From positions 1 to 64,000 of the forward strand of contig CACNGC010000007.1 of NCBI GenBank assembly GCA_902619805.1: DNA of 64,000 nucleotides. The letters run 5' to 3'. The notes beneath the pieces are model-generated. The model searched no databases and was not told the DNA's origin. It worked only from the letters and a program-made list of their open reading frames with translations. A program made the translations under genes and the position numbers. This document shows positions 1 to 7,164 of the stretch, in pieces. The stretch is from an uncultured SAR116 cluster alpha proteobacterium (lineage in GTDB: Bacteria; Pseudomonadota; Alphaproteobacteria; Puniceispirillales; Marisalimonadaceae). Numbering within the stretch: the first letter of the stretch is position 1; each line of letters begins with the position of its first letter.

Positions 1-454
1 CAGATAATTTATTCATTTTATTAAAGAATTCAATTTCTGAAAACGGCTCACACTTTCTAATATTATATTTTTCTGTTTTTGTAATATTCATTTTGCTTAA
101 AATTAATGTCTTTCTATCTAAAGAATAAGCGTAAATATTTAAACTATCTTTATATGTCCACTTAATTTCATTTTCATTAGATAAAAATCTTTTTTTCTTT
201 CGAAGAGTTGTTTGAATATTCTCACTTACTTTAATTTTATCACCAATTTTTCTTATATAATATATAGCTACTTTATTAATTTTAAAATGAAATCCAATTT
301 CTGTTGGTATATTATTTGGCATAAATGAAGAAGGATCTATATGTTCTAACTTACAGTCTAAACACTTACAGACAATTCCTTTACCATCCACACTACCAAA
401 AGATGGAAAAGACTGTATTAAAAGTATCAAAGTTATTATAAAAATTTTTTTCAT
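1..454 (-). CDS. Secreted hypothetical protein (C-terminus beyond window)
   Basis: An open frame runs leftward from an ATG at 454 to the window edge, about 151 codons, so the C-terminus is missing. The N-terminus (MKKIFIITLILLIQSFPSFG) is a classic Sec signal peptide. The mature part begins near a CKC-x2-C cluster (about residues 33-38), then becomes basic and lysine-rich with no recognised domain. It lies downstream of the displaced glmS tail at 790-810 and is transcribed in the same direction as glmS, so it may be the original chromosomal neighbour or part of an older insertion. No function is proposed. The signal peptide is clear; that the frame is a real gene is likely. Confidence 0.6.
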   Translation of the reverse strand, partial: MKKIFIITLILLIQSFPSFGSVDGKGIVCKCLDCKLEHIDPSSFMPNNIPTEIGFHFKINKVAIYYIRKIGDKIKVSENIQTTLRKKKRFLSNENEIKWTYKDSLNIYAYSLDRKTLILSKMNITKTEKYNIRKCEPFSEIEFFNKMNKLS

Positions 455-786
455 TATTAAATTCTCAAAATCTTAGTTGATATAATTACTAAATTTTCTT
501 TTACATTAATTATTTTATAATCTTTTAATCTTTTCAATCTTTTTTAATATTTTTGTCTATTCATATAAACTAACTTTGGGATCCATTCTAAACCGCTAAA
601 TATTTTTAGTTATTACTATTTAAGAAGTTTCAAATTGTTTTAATATCCAATCCTATATCAGATAATGATTTAATAAGTTTTAATTTAAACTCTCTTTTGG
701 AATTTAATTTTTTTACAGATAGTTGTTTGGTTTCAATTGTAACATTGCATTTAATATATAATAGATAATTACCATATATCTGTCTA
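455..786. other. AT-rich intergenic stretch
   Basis: No convincing open frame, RNA gene or terminator is seen between the secreted hypothetical gene and the left flank repeat of the mobile element. Confidence 0.4.
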
Positions 787-810
787 AATTTATTCCACTG
801 TTACCGATTG
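787..810 (-). repeat. Displaced glmS 3'-end remnant, left flank repeat
   Basis: Read on the minus strand this 24-bp stretch encodes Q-S-V-T-V-E-stop followed by ATT. GlmS at the other end of the element finishes K-S-V-T-V-E-stop followed by ATT (9228-9251). The two copies agree at 18 of 24 bases, with most differences at third codon positions. Each lies just outside the terminal inverted motif. The simplest reading is that this is the original tail of glmS, or an attachment-site half, moved away when the element inserted. Confidence 0.8.
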
Positions 811-812
811 GA

Positions 813-829
813 TTGAACTGATGAAATAA
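813..829 (+). repeat. Left terminal motif copy R1
   Basis: TTGAACTGATGAAATA at 813-828 is identical over 16 bp to the inverse copy at 3161-3176, so the pair encloses both recombinase genes. It starts 2 bp inside the left glmS-tail repeat. It is probably a recombinase binding or end sequence. Confidence 0.75.
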
Positions 830-843
830 GTTGTTATCACAAT

Positions 844-2556
844 CTACCCTGCTCTCTGCTTTTTTTTTACTCTGTTTCTTTTAGAAACAAATTTCATAAC
901 TTCATTAGTTGTATCAGTTTTTTTACCTTCTACCACTTTGTATTTTCTTGGTTTTGTACCTTCTACAACTTCTAATGCATCATCAACAATCTTCATCTTG
1001 AAATGGAAATTAATAGTATGTCCGTTTTGTATCTTTTTCTTTCCATCTCTATCCAACCCATAATCACCTTTAACAACAATCTTATCTAAAACACCTTGCA
1101 GAAAGTCCTTTTGTTTCTTCTCATTAGAGGTGTTGAGTTCCATTGTCTCTCCATACTTCTCAACCCAATCTAACCAGTTCTTATCTTGTCCTAAATCATC
1201 AATTTGTTTTTCAGTCTCAACCAATAGAGTTTTTCTGTTTTCTAATTCATCTCCATATCTGGAAATAATCTTATCAACTACGTTTGAGTCCTTTTCACCC
1301 ATTCCCTTTTGGATTTCTATTTCAACAATGTTGTCCTCTATATTCTCAATTTCTTTTTGGAGTTTCTGTATCTTCTTTTCTAAATTTTTTTCTGTTTCTT
1401 TAATGTTGGTTCTTTTCTCATACTGTTCTTGCATTACTTCCTTCTTAAAGTTTTCTTTAAGTATGTGAGATTTGCTTACCTTGTCTTTAACAAACCCCAG
1501 AACATATTCGTTGAAGGAATCCATTTGGAGAGATTTTGTATTGGTGCAAACAGAACCATCACCACTCTTCCAATCATAATGTTTAGAAAGACAGTAATAA
1601 GTTCTGGTATTAACTTTATAACCTAATGAAGAGGTTGATTTGAGATGCCGAGAACCATAGTTTCTGCCGCACTCACAAACCATAAAATCTTCTAATAATG
1701 AAAAGTGCTGTTTGTTATTTGATGGGTTTTTAAGATTGCCAGTAATCTTTTTATTAACCCTATTGAACTGACCTACATTAATAACCTTGGGTATTTTGTA
1801 GGAAAAACTCTCTTGGACTTTTTTGATATATTGAGTGTGAATTCCAGTATAGGACTTATTCTTCAACATTACATTGAGAGTACCTAAACTCCATAATCCA
1901 TTCTGGGTTCGTCTTGGTTCTACACCTTCTCTATCAAGAATATCTTTTATCTCTTTTGTAGATTTTCCTTTTTCATATGAGTCAAAAATAAACCTTACCC
2001 ATTTGGATTCTTCTGGATTTATCTTCCATTCTTTATTGACTGTTTTGTATCCAAATAAGGGAGTGCCACCAAGATAAACTGGTTTCTTTGGTGCATCTTT
2101 TCTCAACCGATATAGTTTTCCTTGAATAGATTTATTTTGTCTTTCTTCGTTCTCTAACTGCTTTGATGCAGTCAAAACATTATAAGTAAATCTCTCTGCC
2201 GGACTGTCTAAATCAAGAAGACTTGGTGTTTCACCTTCATAAAGATTTATCTTGTGTGTTTCCAAATAATCCCTACGAAAAAGGAGAGAGTCAGTCATAT
2301 CTCTAAACAATCTACTTCTATCACTTACCCACAGATTTTTAACTAACCCACTTCTAATATCATATTTGAGATTTTCTAAAACTTGACGAAACTGAATAGT
2401 AGAACTTCTTGCACCCTCATTATGAAACCTTGGTTCTAATCCAAGTTTCTTTGCAACTTTGACTCCCAAGTCTTTTTGCACCTCAAGAGAATTGCCCTCT
2501 TTCTTCTGTTCTTGGGTACTTACACGAAAATAAATGTCTAAAAACTTGTAAGACAT
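844..2556 (-). CDS. Large serine recombinase (integrase)
   Basis: This 570-residue protein has the layout of large serine integrases. An N-terminal catalytic domain carries the nucleophile motif FRVSTQEQ (Ser13) and the conserved SDRSRLFRD segment near residues 78-86. A recombinase domain follows (about 160-270) with the typical G-KSTKEIKDIL and W-SLGTLNVMLKNKSYTG pattern. A zinc ribbon begins with CECG near 293 and continues with later Cys residues (YYC...SVC), then comes a long coiled coil (about 385-470). The family cuts and joins two attachment sites through a covalent serine-DNA link. The stop lies 15 bp inside the left terminal motif. The start codon overlaps the stop of the upstream resolvase-type gene (TAATG), so the two are translationally coupled and probably share the promoter at 3184-3212. 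No truncation is visible. It most likely directs insertion at glmS; which of the two enzymes acts on which site is unknown. Confidence 0.93.
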   Translation of the reverse strand: MSYKFLDIYFRVSTQEQKKEGNSLEVQKDLGVKVAKKLGLEPRFHNEGARSSTIQFRQVLENLKYDIRSGLVKNLWVSDRSRLFRDMTDSLLFRRDYLETHKINLYEGETPSLLDLDSPAERFTYNVLTASKQLENEERQNKSIQGKLYRLRKDAPKKPVYLGGTPLFGYKTVNKEWKINPEESKWVRFIFDSYEKGKSTKEIKDILDREGVEPRRTQNGLWSLGTLNVMLKNKSYTGIHTQYIKKVQESFSYKIPKVINVGQFNRVNKKITGNLKNPSNNKQHFSLLEDFMVCECGRNYGSRHLKSTSSLGYKVNTRTYYCLSKHYDWKSGDGSVCTNTKSLQMDSFNEYVLGFVKDKVSKSHILKENFKKEVMQEQYEKRTNIKETEKNLEKKIQKLQKEIENIEDNIVEIEIQKGMGEKDSNVVDKIISRYGDELENRKTLLVETEKQIDDLGQDKNWLDWVEKYGETMELNTSNEKKQKDFLQGVLDKIVVKGDYGLDRDGKKKIQNGHTINFHFKMKIVDDALEVVEGTKPRKYKVVEGKKTDTTNEVMKFVSKRNRVKKKQRAG

Positions 2557-3146
2557 TATGCAACCTCACCTAATACCCTGCTGATTGAACCAAGACCAAT
2601 ATTCATTTCATCTCTAATCTTTCGGTATGAATATCCCTGCTCTTTCAACTCAATAATTTTTTGTTTTTTCTCTTCAGTAATAAAATCCTTACCACCATAT
2701 TTTTTACCCAAACTTCTCATTCTGTTAATTGCAGACATTTGCCTGTTGGATTGGATTGATTTTTCCATCTCACTAAAGATGCTGACAAAATAGAAAAATA
2801 ATTTAGACATACCACCATCATCAGTATCTAAATTCTGTTTCCAACTAAACAAAGAGATATTGTAATCATCAAATAAAGATAGAGTTTTAACTACCTCACT
2901 CACACTTCTCCCAAGTCTGGATAAGTCATAGACAACTACTTTTGTGTAAGGTCTTTTTTTCAAGTCTCCTAACATTCTGGATAGTTCTTCTCTGTCCTCA
3001 TTCTTCTTTGTTCCAGAAACAACTTCCTTATAAGTCTCAACTATTTTCCAACCTCTTCTTTCACATAGTTCCAGAAGTTCAACTTCTTGATTGTCTGTAG
3101 TTTGACCCGAACTACTTACTCTCAAAAACAATGCAACTTTTTCCAT
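2556..3146 (-). CDS. Resolvase/invertase-type small serine recombinase
   Basis: This 196-residue protein matches the resolvase/invertase family in length and order. The catalytic motif LRVSSSGQT lies at residues 8-16, with Ser11 the likely nucleophile. The YDLSRLGRS arginine-containing segment is near 74-82, and an E-helix region follows. The C-terminal helix-turn-helix is of Hin type (EEKKQKIIELKEQGYSYRK onward). Its stop overlaps the ATG of the large recombinase by one base. Upstream are a strong leftward sigma-70-like promoter and two outward-facing copies of the element's repeated motif, an arrangement expected if a recombinase represses its own promoter. It could resolve, invert, or act together with the large recombinase; the sequence does not decide. 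Confidence 0.92.
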   Translation of the reverse strand: MEKVALFLRVSSSGQTTDNQEVELLELCERRGWKIVETYKEVVSGTKKNEDREELSRMLGDLKKRPYTKVVVYDLSRLGRSVSEVVKTLSLFDDYNISLFSWKQNLDTDDGGMSKLFFYFVSIFSEMEKSIQSNRQMSAINRMRSLGKKYGGKDFITEEKKQKIIELKEQGYSYRKIRDEMNIGLGSISRVLGEVA

Positions 3147-3160
3147 ATTCTTCGACTCTC

Positions 3161-3176
3161 TATTTCATCAGTTCAA
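3161..3176 (-). repeat. Internal motif copy R2
   Basis: On the minus strand this reads TTGAACTGATGAAATA, identical over 16 bp to R1. It lies between the start codon of the resolvase-type gene and its promoter, where a bound protein could block transcription. Confidence 0.75.
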
Positions 3177-3183
3177 CAATTAT

Positions 3184-3212
3184 AGTATAACAATATTTCT
3201 AACAAAAGTCAA
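3184..3212 (-). promoter_or_regulatory. Leftward promoter for the recombinase pair
   Basis: On the minus strand TTGACT (3207-3212) and TATACT (3184-3189) are separated by exactly 17 bp, a near-consensus sigma-70-type promoter. It would drive the resolvase-type and large recombinase genes. Copies R2 and R3 of the element motif flank it, facing outward, which suggests autoregulation. Confidence 0.7.
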
Positions 3213-3226
3213 GTTTGATTGATTTT

Positions 3227-3238
3227 ACTGATGAAATA
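3227..3238 (+). repeat. Internal motif copy R3
   Basis: ACTGATGAAATA on the plus strand, upstream of both the leftward recombinase promoter and the rightward cargo promoter. With the right-end copies it encloses the cargo genes. Confidence 0.65.
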
Positions 3239-3295
3239 TTTTTTTACAATATCGTCTGTAATCGTTATATAGAAACAGTTACAGAGGTATATGAC

Positions 3296-3324
3296 TTGAC
3301 TTTTGATTCATTTTATGCTACTTT
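3296..3324 (+). promoter_or_regulatory. Rightward cargo promoter
   Basis: TTGACT (3296-3301), a 17-bp spacer and TACTTT (3319-3324) form a reasonable sigma-70-type promoter. Its -35 surroundings (CTTGACTTTTG) are identical to those of the leftward recombinase promoter, as if one promoter had been duplicated in inverse orientation. It would transcribe the small genes from 3438. A short hairpin, AACGAAT-ctt-ATTCGTT, lies in the leader at 3355-3371. Confidence 0.5.
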
Positions 3325-3437
3325 AATAATTGCAAGGATGAAAGAAATAGTCGCAACGAATCTTATTCGTTTTCCGTAGGTTCTCTCCAATAACTCGCAT
3401 CATCAAAAAATATAACTAACTTATAAGGAGACTCGTA

Positions 3438-3674
3438 ATGAGTATTAAACCTATTAGTGCGAAGGAACACGCACTCAAATCTTTTAGTGTTCCATATGAA
3501 CTTTGTTTAATTGAAAGACATACAATTCTTCTGGATGCGTATTCCAAAGAAGATGCAATCCAACAAGTAGAGGAGATGAACTCTAATCTGGAATTATTAT
3601 TGGAATCCAGTATCGCAGAGGAGTTTGAGATTGATGAAGATGGAATAGTTTGTGAGGAGAATGATGATGAGTAA
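3438..3674 (+). CDS. Small acidic hypothetical protein
   Basis: This 78-residue protein has a good ribosome site (AAGGAG at 3425-3430). The sequence is acidic at its C-terminus (EIDEDGIVCEENDDE) and has no recognised domain. The N-terminal half resembles small phage proteins that act on host processes only in general character. It is the first gene of the rightward cargo run and overlaps the next gene by about 8 bp. Unknown function. Confidence 0.65.
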   Translation: MSIKPISAKEHALKSFSVPYELCLIERHTILLDAYSKEDAIQQVEEMNSNLELLLESSIAEEFEIDEDGIVCEENDDE

Positions 3675-4014
3675 TCGATACGAAATAGAAACTTTACTTA
3701 CAACAACAGAAGAAGAGTGTTGTGCAAGAGAAGATATAAAAGAAATAAAAGATTATTTAGAAAAACACAATGATATTGAAGATTACTCAATTTCATATGG
3801 AATGTACTGGGAAGGTGATGACATCAGGCAACCTTTACACGACTATAGTTGTCAATTTCTTGTAAATGCAGAAAATGTTGAATCTGTAAAAGAAATTATG
3901 AGTTCGATATTTTTTCATATTGAAACAAAGATATTACAATATAGTGATATGAGTTTTTATGATGAAGCAGACGAATTAAATATTCGATTAATTGAGTATA
4001 ATGAAGTTGCTTAA
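3667..4014 (+). CDS. Small acidic hypothetical protein
   Basis: Three in-frame ATGs follow the ribosome site GAGGAG (3654-3659). The one at 3667 has the best spacing and gives about 115 residues starting MSNRYEIE. The protein is acidic, with no membrane segment, signal peptide or known motif. It overlaps the 3' end of the preceding gene, so the two are probably co-translated. A terminator hairpin follows at 4060-4093. Unknown function. Confidence 0.6.
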   Translation: MSNRYEIETLLTTTEEECCAREDIKEIKDYLEKHNDIEDYSISYGMYWEGDDIRQPLHDYSCQFLVNAENVESVKEIMSSIFFHIETKILQYSDMSFYDEADELNIRLIEYNEVA

Positions 4015-4059
4015 TTATACTTTTTGACACTCATAGAGAACTCAAAAATTATAAATAGT

Positions 4060-4093
4060 AAGGAGTCCATAGTTGTTGCTGGACTCCTTTTTT
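4060..4093 (+). terminator. Rho-independent terminator
   Basis: AAGGAGTCC (4060-4068) pairs perfectly with GGACTCCTT (4081-4089) around a 12-nt loop, followed by a run of T. It would end transcription after the two small acidic genes. A TATAAATA box lies just upstream (4050-4057). Confidence 0.75.
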
Positions 4094-4116
4094 ACTTTTT
4101 ACTGAAAGGAACAAAC

Positions 4117-4509
4117 ATGAAAAATATTAATCATAATCAAAAACTATTTATAACGATTGTAGATTACTTAGAGACTGTAATTGCAAAACCATCTCTTAAA
4201 CAATTTGATGTAGGTAATTATTCGCAACTTGCATATGCGTTAAATCTTCAAGGAATAAGAAATAGTAAGGGGAAAGAACTTACAAAAGAAACAATCAAAA
4301 AATGTATCCAAAGAACAAAAAACAAAGAACAATTTTACCCAGAAGTTTTTTGTAAGAAACCTTGGGAGAAAACCTCTTTATGGGACTTTATAAAAGATAC
4401 TGATACTCAAACCCAAAAGTCAAAGAGTGAAGAGGATTTAGATAAATTTACTTGGGGTATTATCAGTAACAATCATAGTCATTTTTATGGGGAGAAAAAT
4501 TATGCGTAG
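4117..4509 (+). CDS. Small protein with a recombinase-type helix-turn-helix
   Basis: The start at 4117 is chosen because AAAGGA lies 6-11 bp before it; a longer TTG reading runs through the terminator hairpin and is unlikely. The 130-residue product has a segment around residues 35-70 (NYSQLAYALNLQGIRNSKGK, then an ETIKKCIQRTK helix). It matches the pattern of the DNA-reading domain of serine recombinases: A-L-N-x2-G-I-x3-x-G-K followed by a helix ending in a basic stretch. There is no catalytic domain. It may be a DNA-binding accessory or regulatory protein. It overlaps the next gene by 8 bp. The pattern is seen; function is inferred. Confidence 0.6.
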   Translation: MKNINHNQKLFITIVDYLETVIAKPSLKQFDVGNYSQLAYALNLQGIRNSKGKELTKETIKKCIQRTKNKEQFYPEVFCKKPWEKTSLWDFIKDTDTQTQKSKSEEDLDKFTWGIISNNHSHFYGEKNYA

Positions 4510-4969
4510 TGTCCCCAGAACTAATGAATCTCTTATAAATAGTTTTGTCAGTAATAAAGAAATACCTTTATCCAAAAACAACATTACTGATGAAGTTTCC
4601 TATAATGATTTATCCTCTAAAAACTGGAACGTCAGTTCCAATCAACACCTTGCAAAAGGTGTTGATTATTCCAGTCCCAATTATGAATTGAAACGAACCA
4701 AAGAGTTTATAAAACACTACCGAAGACTGAAGAAGGATAGTGATTTCTGGTTATGGAAAAACCCTATTGGAAGAATGGTAATAAAGAATTGGTTGGATAA
4801 GGAAATAGAACAACTCGTTGAAATTGGAAATCATAAACCCAATAAACACCCTTATTCGTATGAAGAGTATTGCTATCTCACAGACCAGAGATTGAAGAAT
4901 AAATATAACAAAAAACTAAAAGAAGGACTCTGGTTTGGAGAAGAAAAAAATAAACCAGAAGAGTGGTAA
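4502..4969 (+). CDS. Hypothetical basic protein
   Basis: The ATG at 4502 follows a GGGGAG ribosome site (4489-4494) and is preferred over the ATG at 4487, which overlaps that site. The 155-residue protein is basic and rich in Lys, Trp and Tyr in its second half (RLKKDSDFWLWKNPIGR), with no known domain. An unusual nested hairpin lies inside the coding sequence at 4623-4675. It belongs to the rightward cargo run. Unknown function. Confidence 0.6.
   Translation: MRSVPRTNESLINSFVSNKEIPLSKNNITDEVSYNDLSSKNWNVSSNQHLAKGVDYSSPNYELKRTKEFIKHYRRLKKDSDFWLWKNPIGRMVIKNWLDKEIEQLVEIGNHKPNKHPYSYEEYCYLTDQRLKNKYNKKLKEGLWFGEEKNKPEEW
4623..4675 (+). other. Nested inverted repeat with GCAA tetraloop inside a CDS
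   Basis: ATCAACACCTT (4641-4651) and AAGGTGTTGAT (4656-4666) form a perfect 11-bp stem closed by GCAA, a GNRA-type tetraloop. It is enclosed by an outer pair ACTGGAA/TTCCAGT (4623-4629 and 4669-4675), with a competing small stem TGGAAC-gtca-GTTCCA on the left arm. The structure is seen directly; whether it acts in RNA or DNA is unknown. Confidence 0.6.
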
Positions 4970-4983
4970 TTAAGGGAAACACT

Positions 4984-5235
4984 ATGACTAATTTTACACC
5001 TACTTATCTTCACCACCGACAAAGGGAAGAAGAGAAAATAAGAAAACAACAAAGAATAGATTTTGCGTTAAGAAATGAACCAAATAATTCAACTTCTGTT
5101 GCAAGTGATTCAATCACATTCACCAAGAAACATAAACAGAGTATGAGTGATGCACTTGCAGAGGTAAGAAAGAATGAAACAACTATTCCAGATGGACTGC
5201 ATATGCGTCCAGAGAACCATAAGGGGTTCTATTAA
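4984..5235 (+). CDS. Small hypothetical protein
   Basis: The start at 4984 follows AAGGGA (4972-4977). The 83-residue product is highly charged and hydrophilic, starts MTNFTPTYLHHRQREEEKIR, and ends in a polar tail. No domain is recognised. Its TAA shares a base with the ATG of the next gene (TAATG), so the two are translationally coupled. Unknown function. Confidence 0.6.
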   Translation: MTNFTPTYLHHRQREEEKIRKQQRIDFALRNEPNNSTSVASDSITFTKKHKQSMSDALAEVRKNETTIPDGLHMRPENHKGFY

Positions 5236-5597
5236 TGTCTATTGAAAGAGATTTAAGGGAAGGTCTTATAACAGAAGAACCAGAACAATTAGATGAATCT
5301 TTAATGGGATTATTAAGGACTGCTGCGATTGCAATTAATGTAAGAAACACTCTTCAATCTGGTAAAAAGGTTCAATCTTCTGCGACAGAACTGCGACAGA
5401 TAGGGACTAAACTAAAAAGAGATAAAACCACCGAAGACGCACAAAAGACAATTGCAGAGGGTTTTGTCGCACTTTCTAAAACCTTTGAGAGTTTAGAAGA
5501 AATGTTGCGAAGAAATGCGTACATTTCTGCATCTGGTGGTTTGTTTAGTGATAGGACTTATAATCTTTTACGCAAAATGGAAAAGAAACGTAGGTAA
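5235..5597 (+). CDS. Hypothetical helical protein
   Basis: This 120-residue protein is predicted from its heptad-like Leu/Ala spacing to be mostly helical, with a basic C-terminus (LLRKMEKKRR). The ribosome site AAGGGG lies in the end of the preceding gene. A short tandem repeat (CTGCGACAGA, about 5387-5407) lies in the coding region. No known domain or catalytic motif is visible. Unknown function. Confidence 0.6.
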   Translation: MSIERDLREGLITEEPEQLDESLMGLLRTAAIAINVRNTLQSGKKVQSSATELRQIGTKLKRDKTTEDAQKTIAEGFVALSKTFESLEEMLRRNAYISASGGLFSDRTYNLLRKMEKKRR

Positions 5598-5651
5598 GTG
5601 CGTAAGAAATATAAATACTTGCGTAAAACAAATTTAGTTTAGGAGAAATTG

Positions 5652-5843
5652 ATGAAGAAGTACGACTATCAAAGAAGTATTAGATTAAATGATGATGTAA
5701 AACAGTCCTTGGAAAAGATTTGTGAGGTTTATAAAGTTAATGAATCCGACTACATACGCAATTCATTAGAAAAAAACCTTATAATTGATATGCAGAGTAA
5801 AGGACTTAAACCTACCTTTTCCTCATTCTTACAAACTGCGTAA
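5652..5843 (+). CDS. Ribbon-helix-helix-type DNA-binding protein
   Basis: The ATG at 5652 follows AGGAG (5641-5645) with good spacing, giving 63 residues. The N-terminus has the beta-strand pattern of CopG/Arc-type regulators (YQRSIRLNDDVKQSLEKIC), followed by a second helix with NESDYIRNSLEK, as in ribbon-helix-helix repressors or antitoxins. No toxin partner is adjacent. It ends the rightward cargo run and is followed by a strong terminator. A TATAAATA sequence (5610-5617) precedes it. Confidence 0.65.
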   Translation: MKKYDYQRSIRLNDDVKQSLEKICEVYKVNESDYIRNSLEKNLIIDMQSKGLKPTFSSFLQTA

Positions 5844-5911
5844 AAACCTAAAAAATATAAAAAAGAATATGGTTCTCTTGTGATTTGATTTTGTAATTTA
5901 TGAACCAAGAA

Positions 5912-5950
5912 AGGGTGTCCCAATGTAAAGATTGGAACACCCTATTTTTT
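5912..5950 (+). terminator. Rho-independent terminator of the rightward cargo
   Basis: AGGGTGT-C-CCAAT pairs with ATTGG-A-ACACCCT (12 pairs with one mismatch, loop GTAAAG), followed by ATTTTTT. It separates the rightward run from the convergent leftward secreted-protein genes. Confidence 0.8.
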
Positions 5951-6036
5951 GGAAATTTTACTTAAGGAAAACCAAGGGTTTTAGAGGGTCAATTTTGGGT
6001 ACATTGGAACAAAGGTGTAAATAAAGGTGTTGAACT

Positions 6037-6441
6037 TTATTTTTTGCAAACAAGATTAAGTATTATTTCATTTATATCGTTTGGAGGTGGATACACCCAA
6101 TCTGGTGAGACTTTAATTCCGTAATAAAAAGCACCAGCACTTGACATAGGTTCAGCAGATACCGAAGCACTTAACATCTTAAATCTAAACCTATTACAAT
6201 CACCTTGATTATATGATTTTGTACTCATTACGTTATTTACTGGTTTTAAGTAATCACTCATATCCCACCAATAGACATACCCTCCGTGAAATCTTATTCG
6301 GTCAAAATCTACATAATAATTACTACCTAAAGTATCTTCACCTACTTTCGTCCATTGTGCGTAAGAGGAAGATGAAAAATTTATTATCAAAAAAAATAAT
6401 GCGAAAATAAGAAAAAGACATTTTGTTTTTAATACTATCAT
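6037..6441 (-). CDS. Secreted protein resembling surface-adhesin protein E
   Basis: This 134-residue protein has an N-terminal signal sequence (about residues 1-28, ending SSYAQ). The mature part (WTKVGEDTLGSNYYVDFDRI, then Y-WWDMSDYLKP and paired Cys residues) resembles the small periplasmic surface-adhesin protein E-like family. Function is not established for this family in alphaproteobacteria. It lies convergent to the cargo terminator and is separated by 99 bp from the next leftward gene, so it may have its own promoter. Family assignment is by eye. Confidence 0.6.
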   Translation of the reverse strand: MIVLKTKCLFLIFALFFLIINFSSSSYAQWTKVGEDTLGSNYYVDFDRIRFHGGYVYWWDMSDYLKPVNNVMSTKSYNQGDCNRFRFKMLSASVSAEPMSSAGAFYYGIKVSPDWVYPPPNDINEIILNLVCKK

Positions 6442-6540
6442 TTCAATAGAATAACCTACCCCATTAAATCTAACAATATTTTCTAATCTATAAATGCAAT
6501 AAAGATACTAATACAATTACCATTTTGTATTATTTGTTTA

Positions 6541-7164
6541 TTAACTGTTTTTCTTAAACTTCACTTTGCCTGGGTAAGTTTTATATCTTTCAATTATCTC
6601 ATCTATTTTGTCTGTGATATTTCGACAATCTAATGTAATAACATGGGGTTCTCCAACATAAGTCCCAATAAATATACCCCCCCAATCACTCTTGTAATAT
6701 CTCTTCAATTCAAGACTATATCCACCTACAATATTGTATTTTTGGAAACTTAATGAGTCTTGTCTAATAGTAAGTCTTCCCAGATAATACTTTAGAGTTC
6801 GACTACTATTATTATAAAATGACGCAATTTTGGATTTAATTTCTCCTTTTTGTGCGAAAAAACTTGTATCAAAATATTCTGCTGAATCATGTTTCAATTG
6901 AAATTTTATTTTTTCACCAACAGTTTGATAAATTAATGACAACTTATCTCCAATTTTGGGTTGGTTAGTGTAATGAGAATATCTTTTAGGTTTTCCTTCT
7001 TTAACCTTAATAATAATTTGGTCTGTAATTTTACAACTCATTTCACCTGCTAATGTTGTTTTGTTTGCATTGTACCATTTATTCCATTCTTCAAGGTTTG
7101 ATGCAAAAATGTTTGGAGAAATAATAATAAAGATGAATGTGAAAAATATTTTATTATTAAACAT
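6541..7164 (-). CDS. Secreted hypothetical protein
   Basis: This 207-residue protein has a signal peptide (MFNNKIFFTFIFIIISPNIFA). The mature domain is beta-rich in appearance, with two Cys (SCKI near residue 43, LDCRN near 177) that could form a disulfide. No family is recognised. Its ATG overlaps the stop of the upstream 99-residue gene by one base. It therefore belongs to an operon with that gene and the M48 peptidase, which suggests an envelope role. Confidence 0.6.
   Translation of the reverse strand: MFNNKIFFTFIFIIISPNIFASNLEEWNKWYNANKTTLAGEMSCKITDQIIIKVKEGKPKRYSHYTNQPKIGDKLSLIYQTVGEKIKFQLKHDSAEYFDTSFFAQKGEIKSKIASFYNNSSRTLKYYLGRLTIRQDSLSFQKYNIVGGYSLELKRYYKSDWGGIFIGTYVGEPHVITLDCRNITDKIDEIIERYKTYPGKVKFKKNS

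Noticed and set aside
1130-1468. Plus-strand open frame across the large recombinase
   Set aside because: Antisense shadow of a clearly coding gene, with no ribosome site and biased, Ser/Phe-rich translation.
3338-3379. Leader peptide (13 codons) before the cargo genes
   Set aside because: The ribosome-site-like AAGG touches the ATG, leaving no usable spacing. The hairpin there is recorded without calling a peptide.
4534-4541. TATAAATA as a promoter for a downstream gene
   Set aside because: It lies inside the coding sequence of 4502-4969, and such strings are expected by chance in this AT-rich DNA. It is kept only as weak context.
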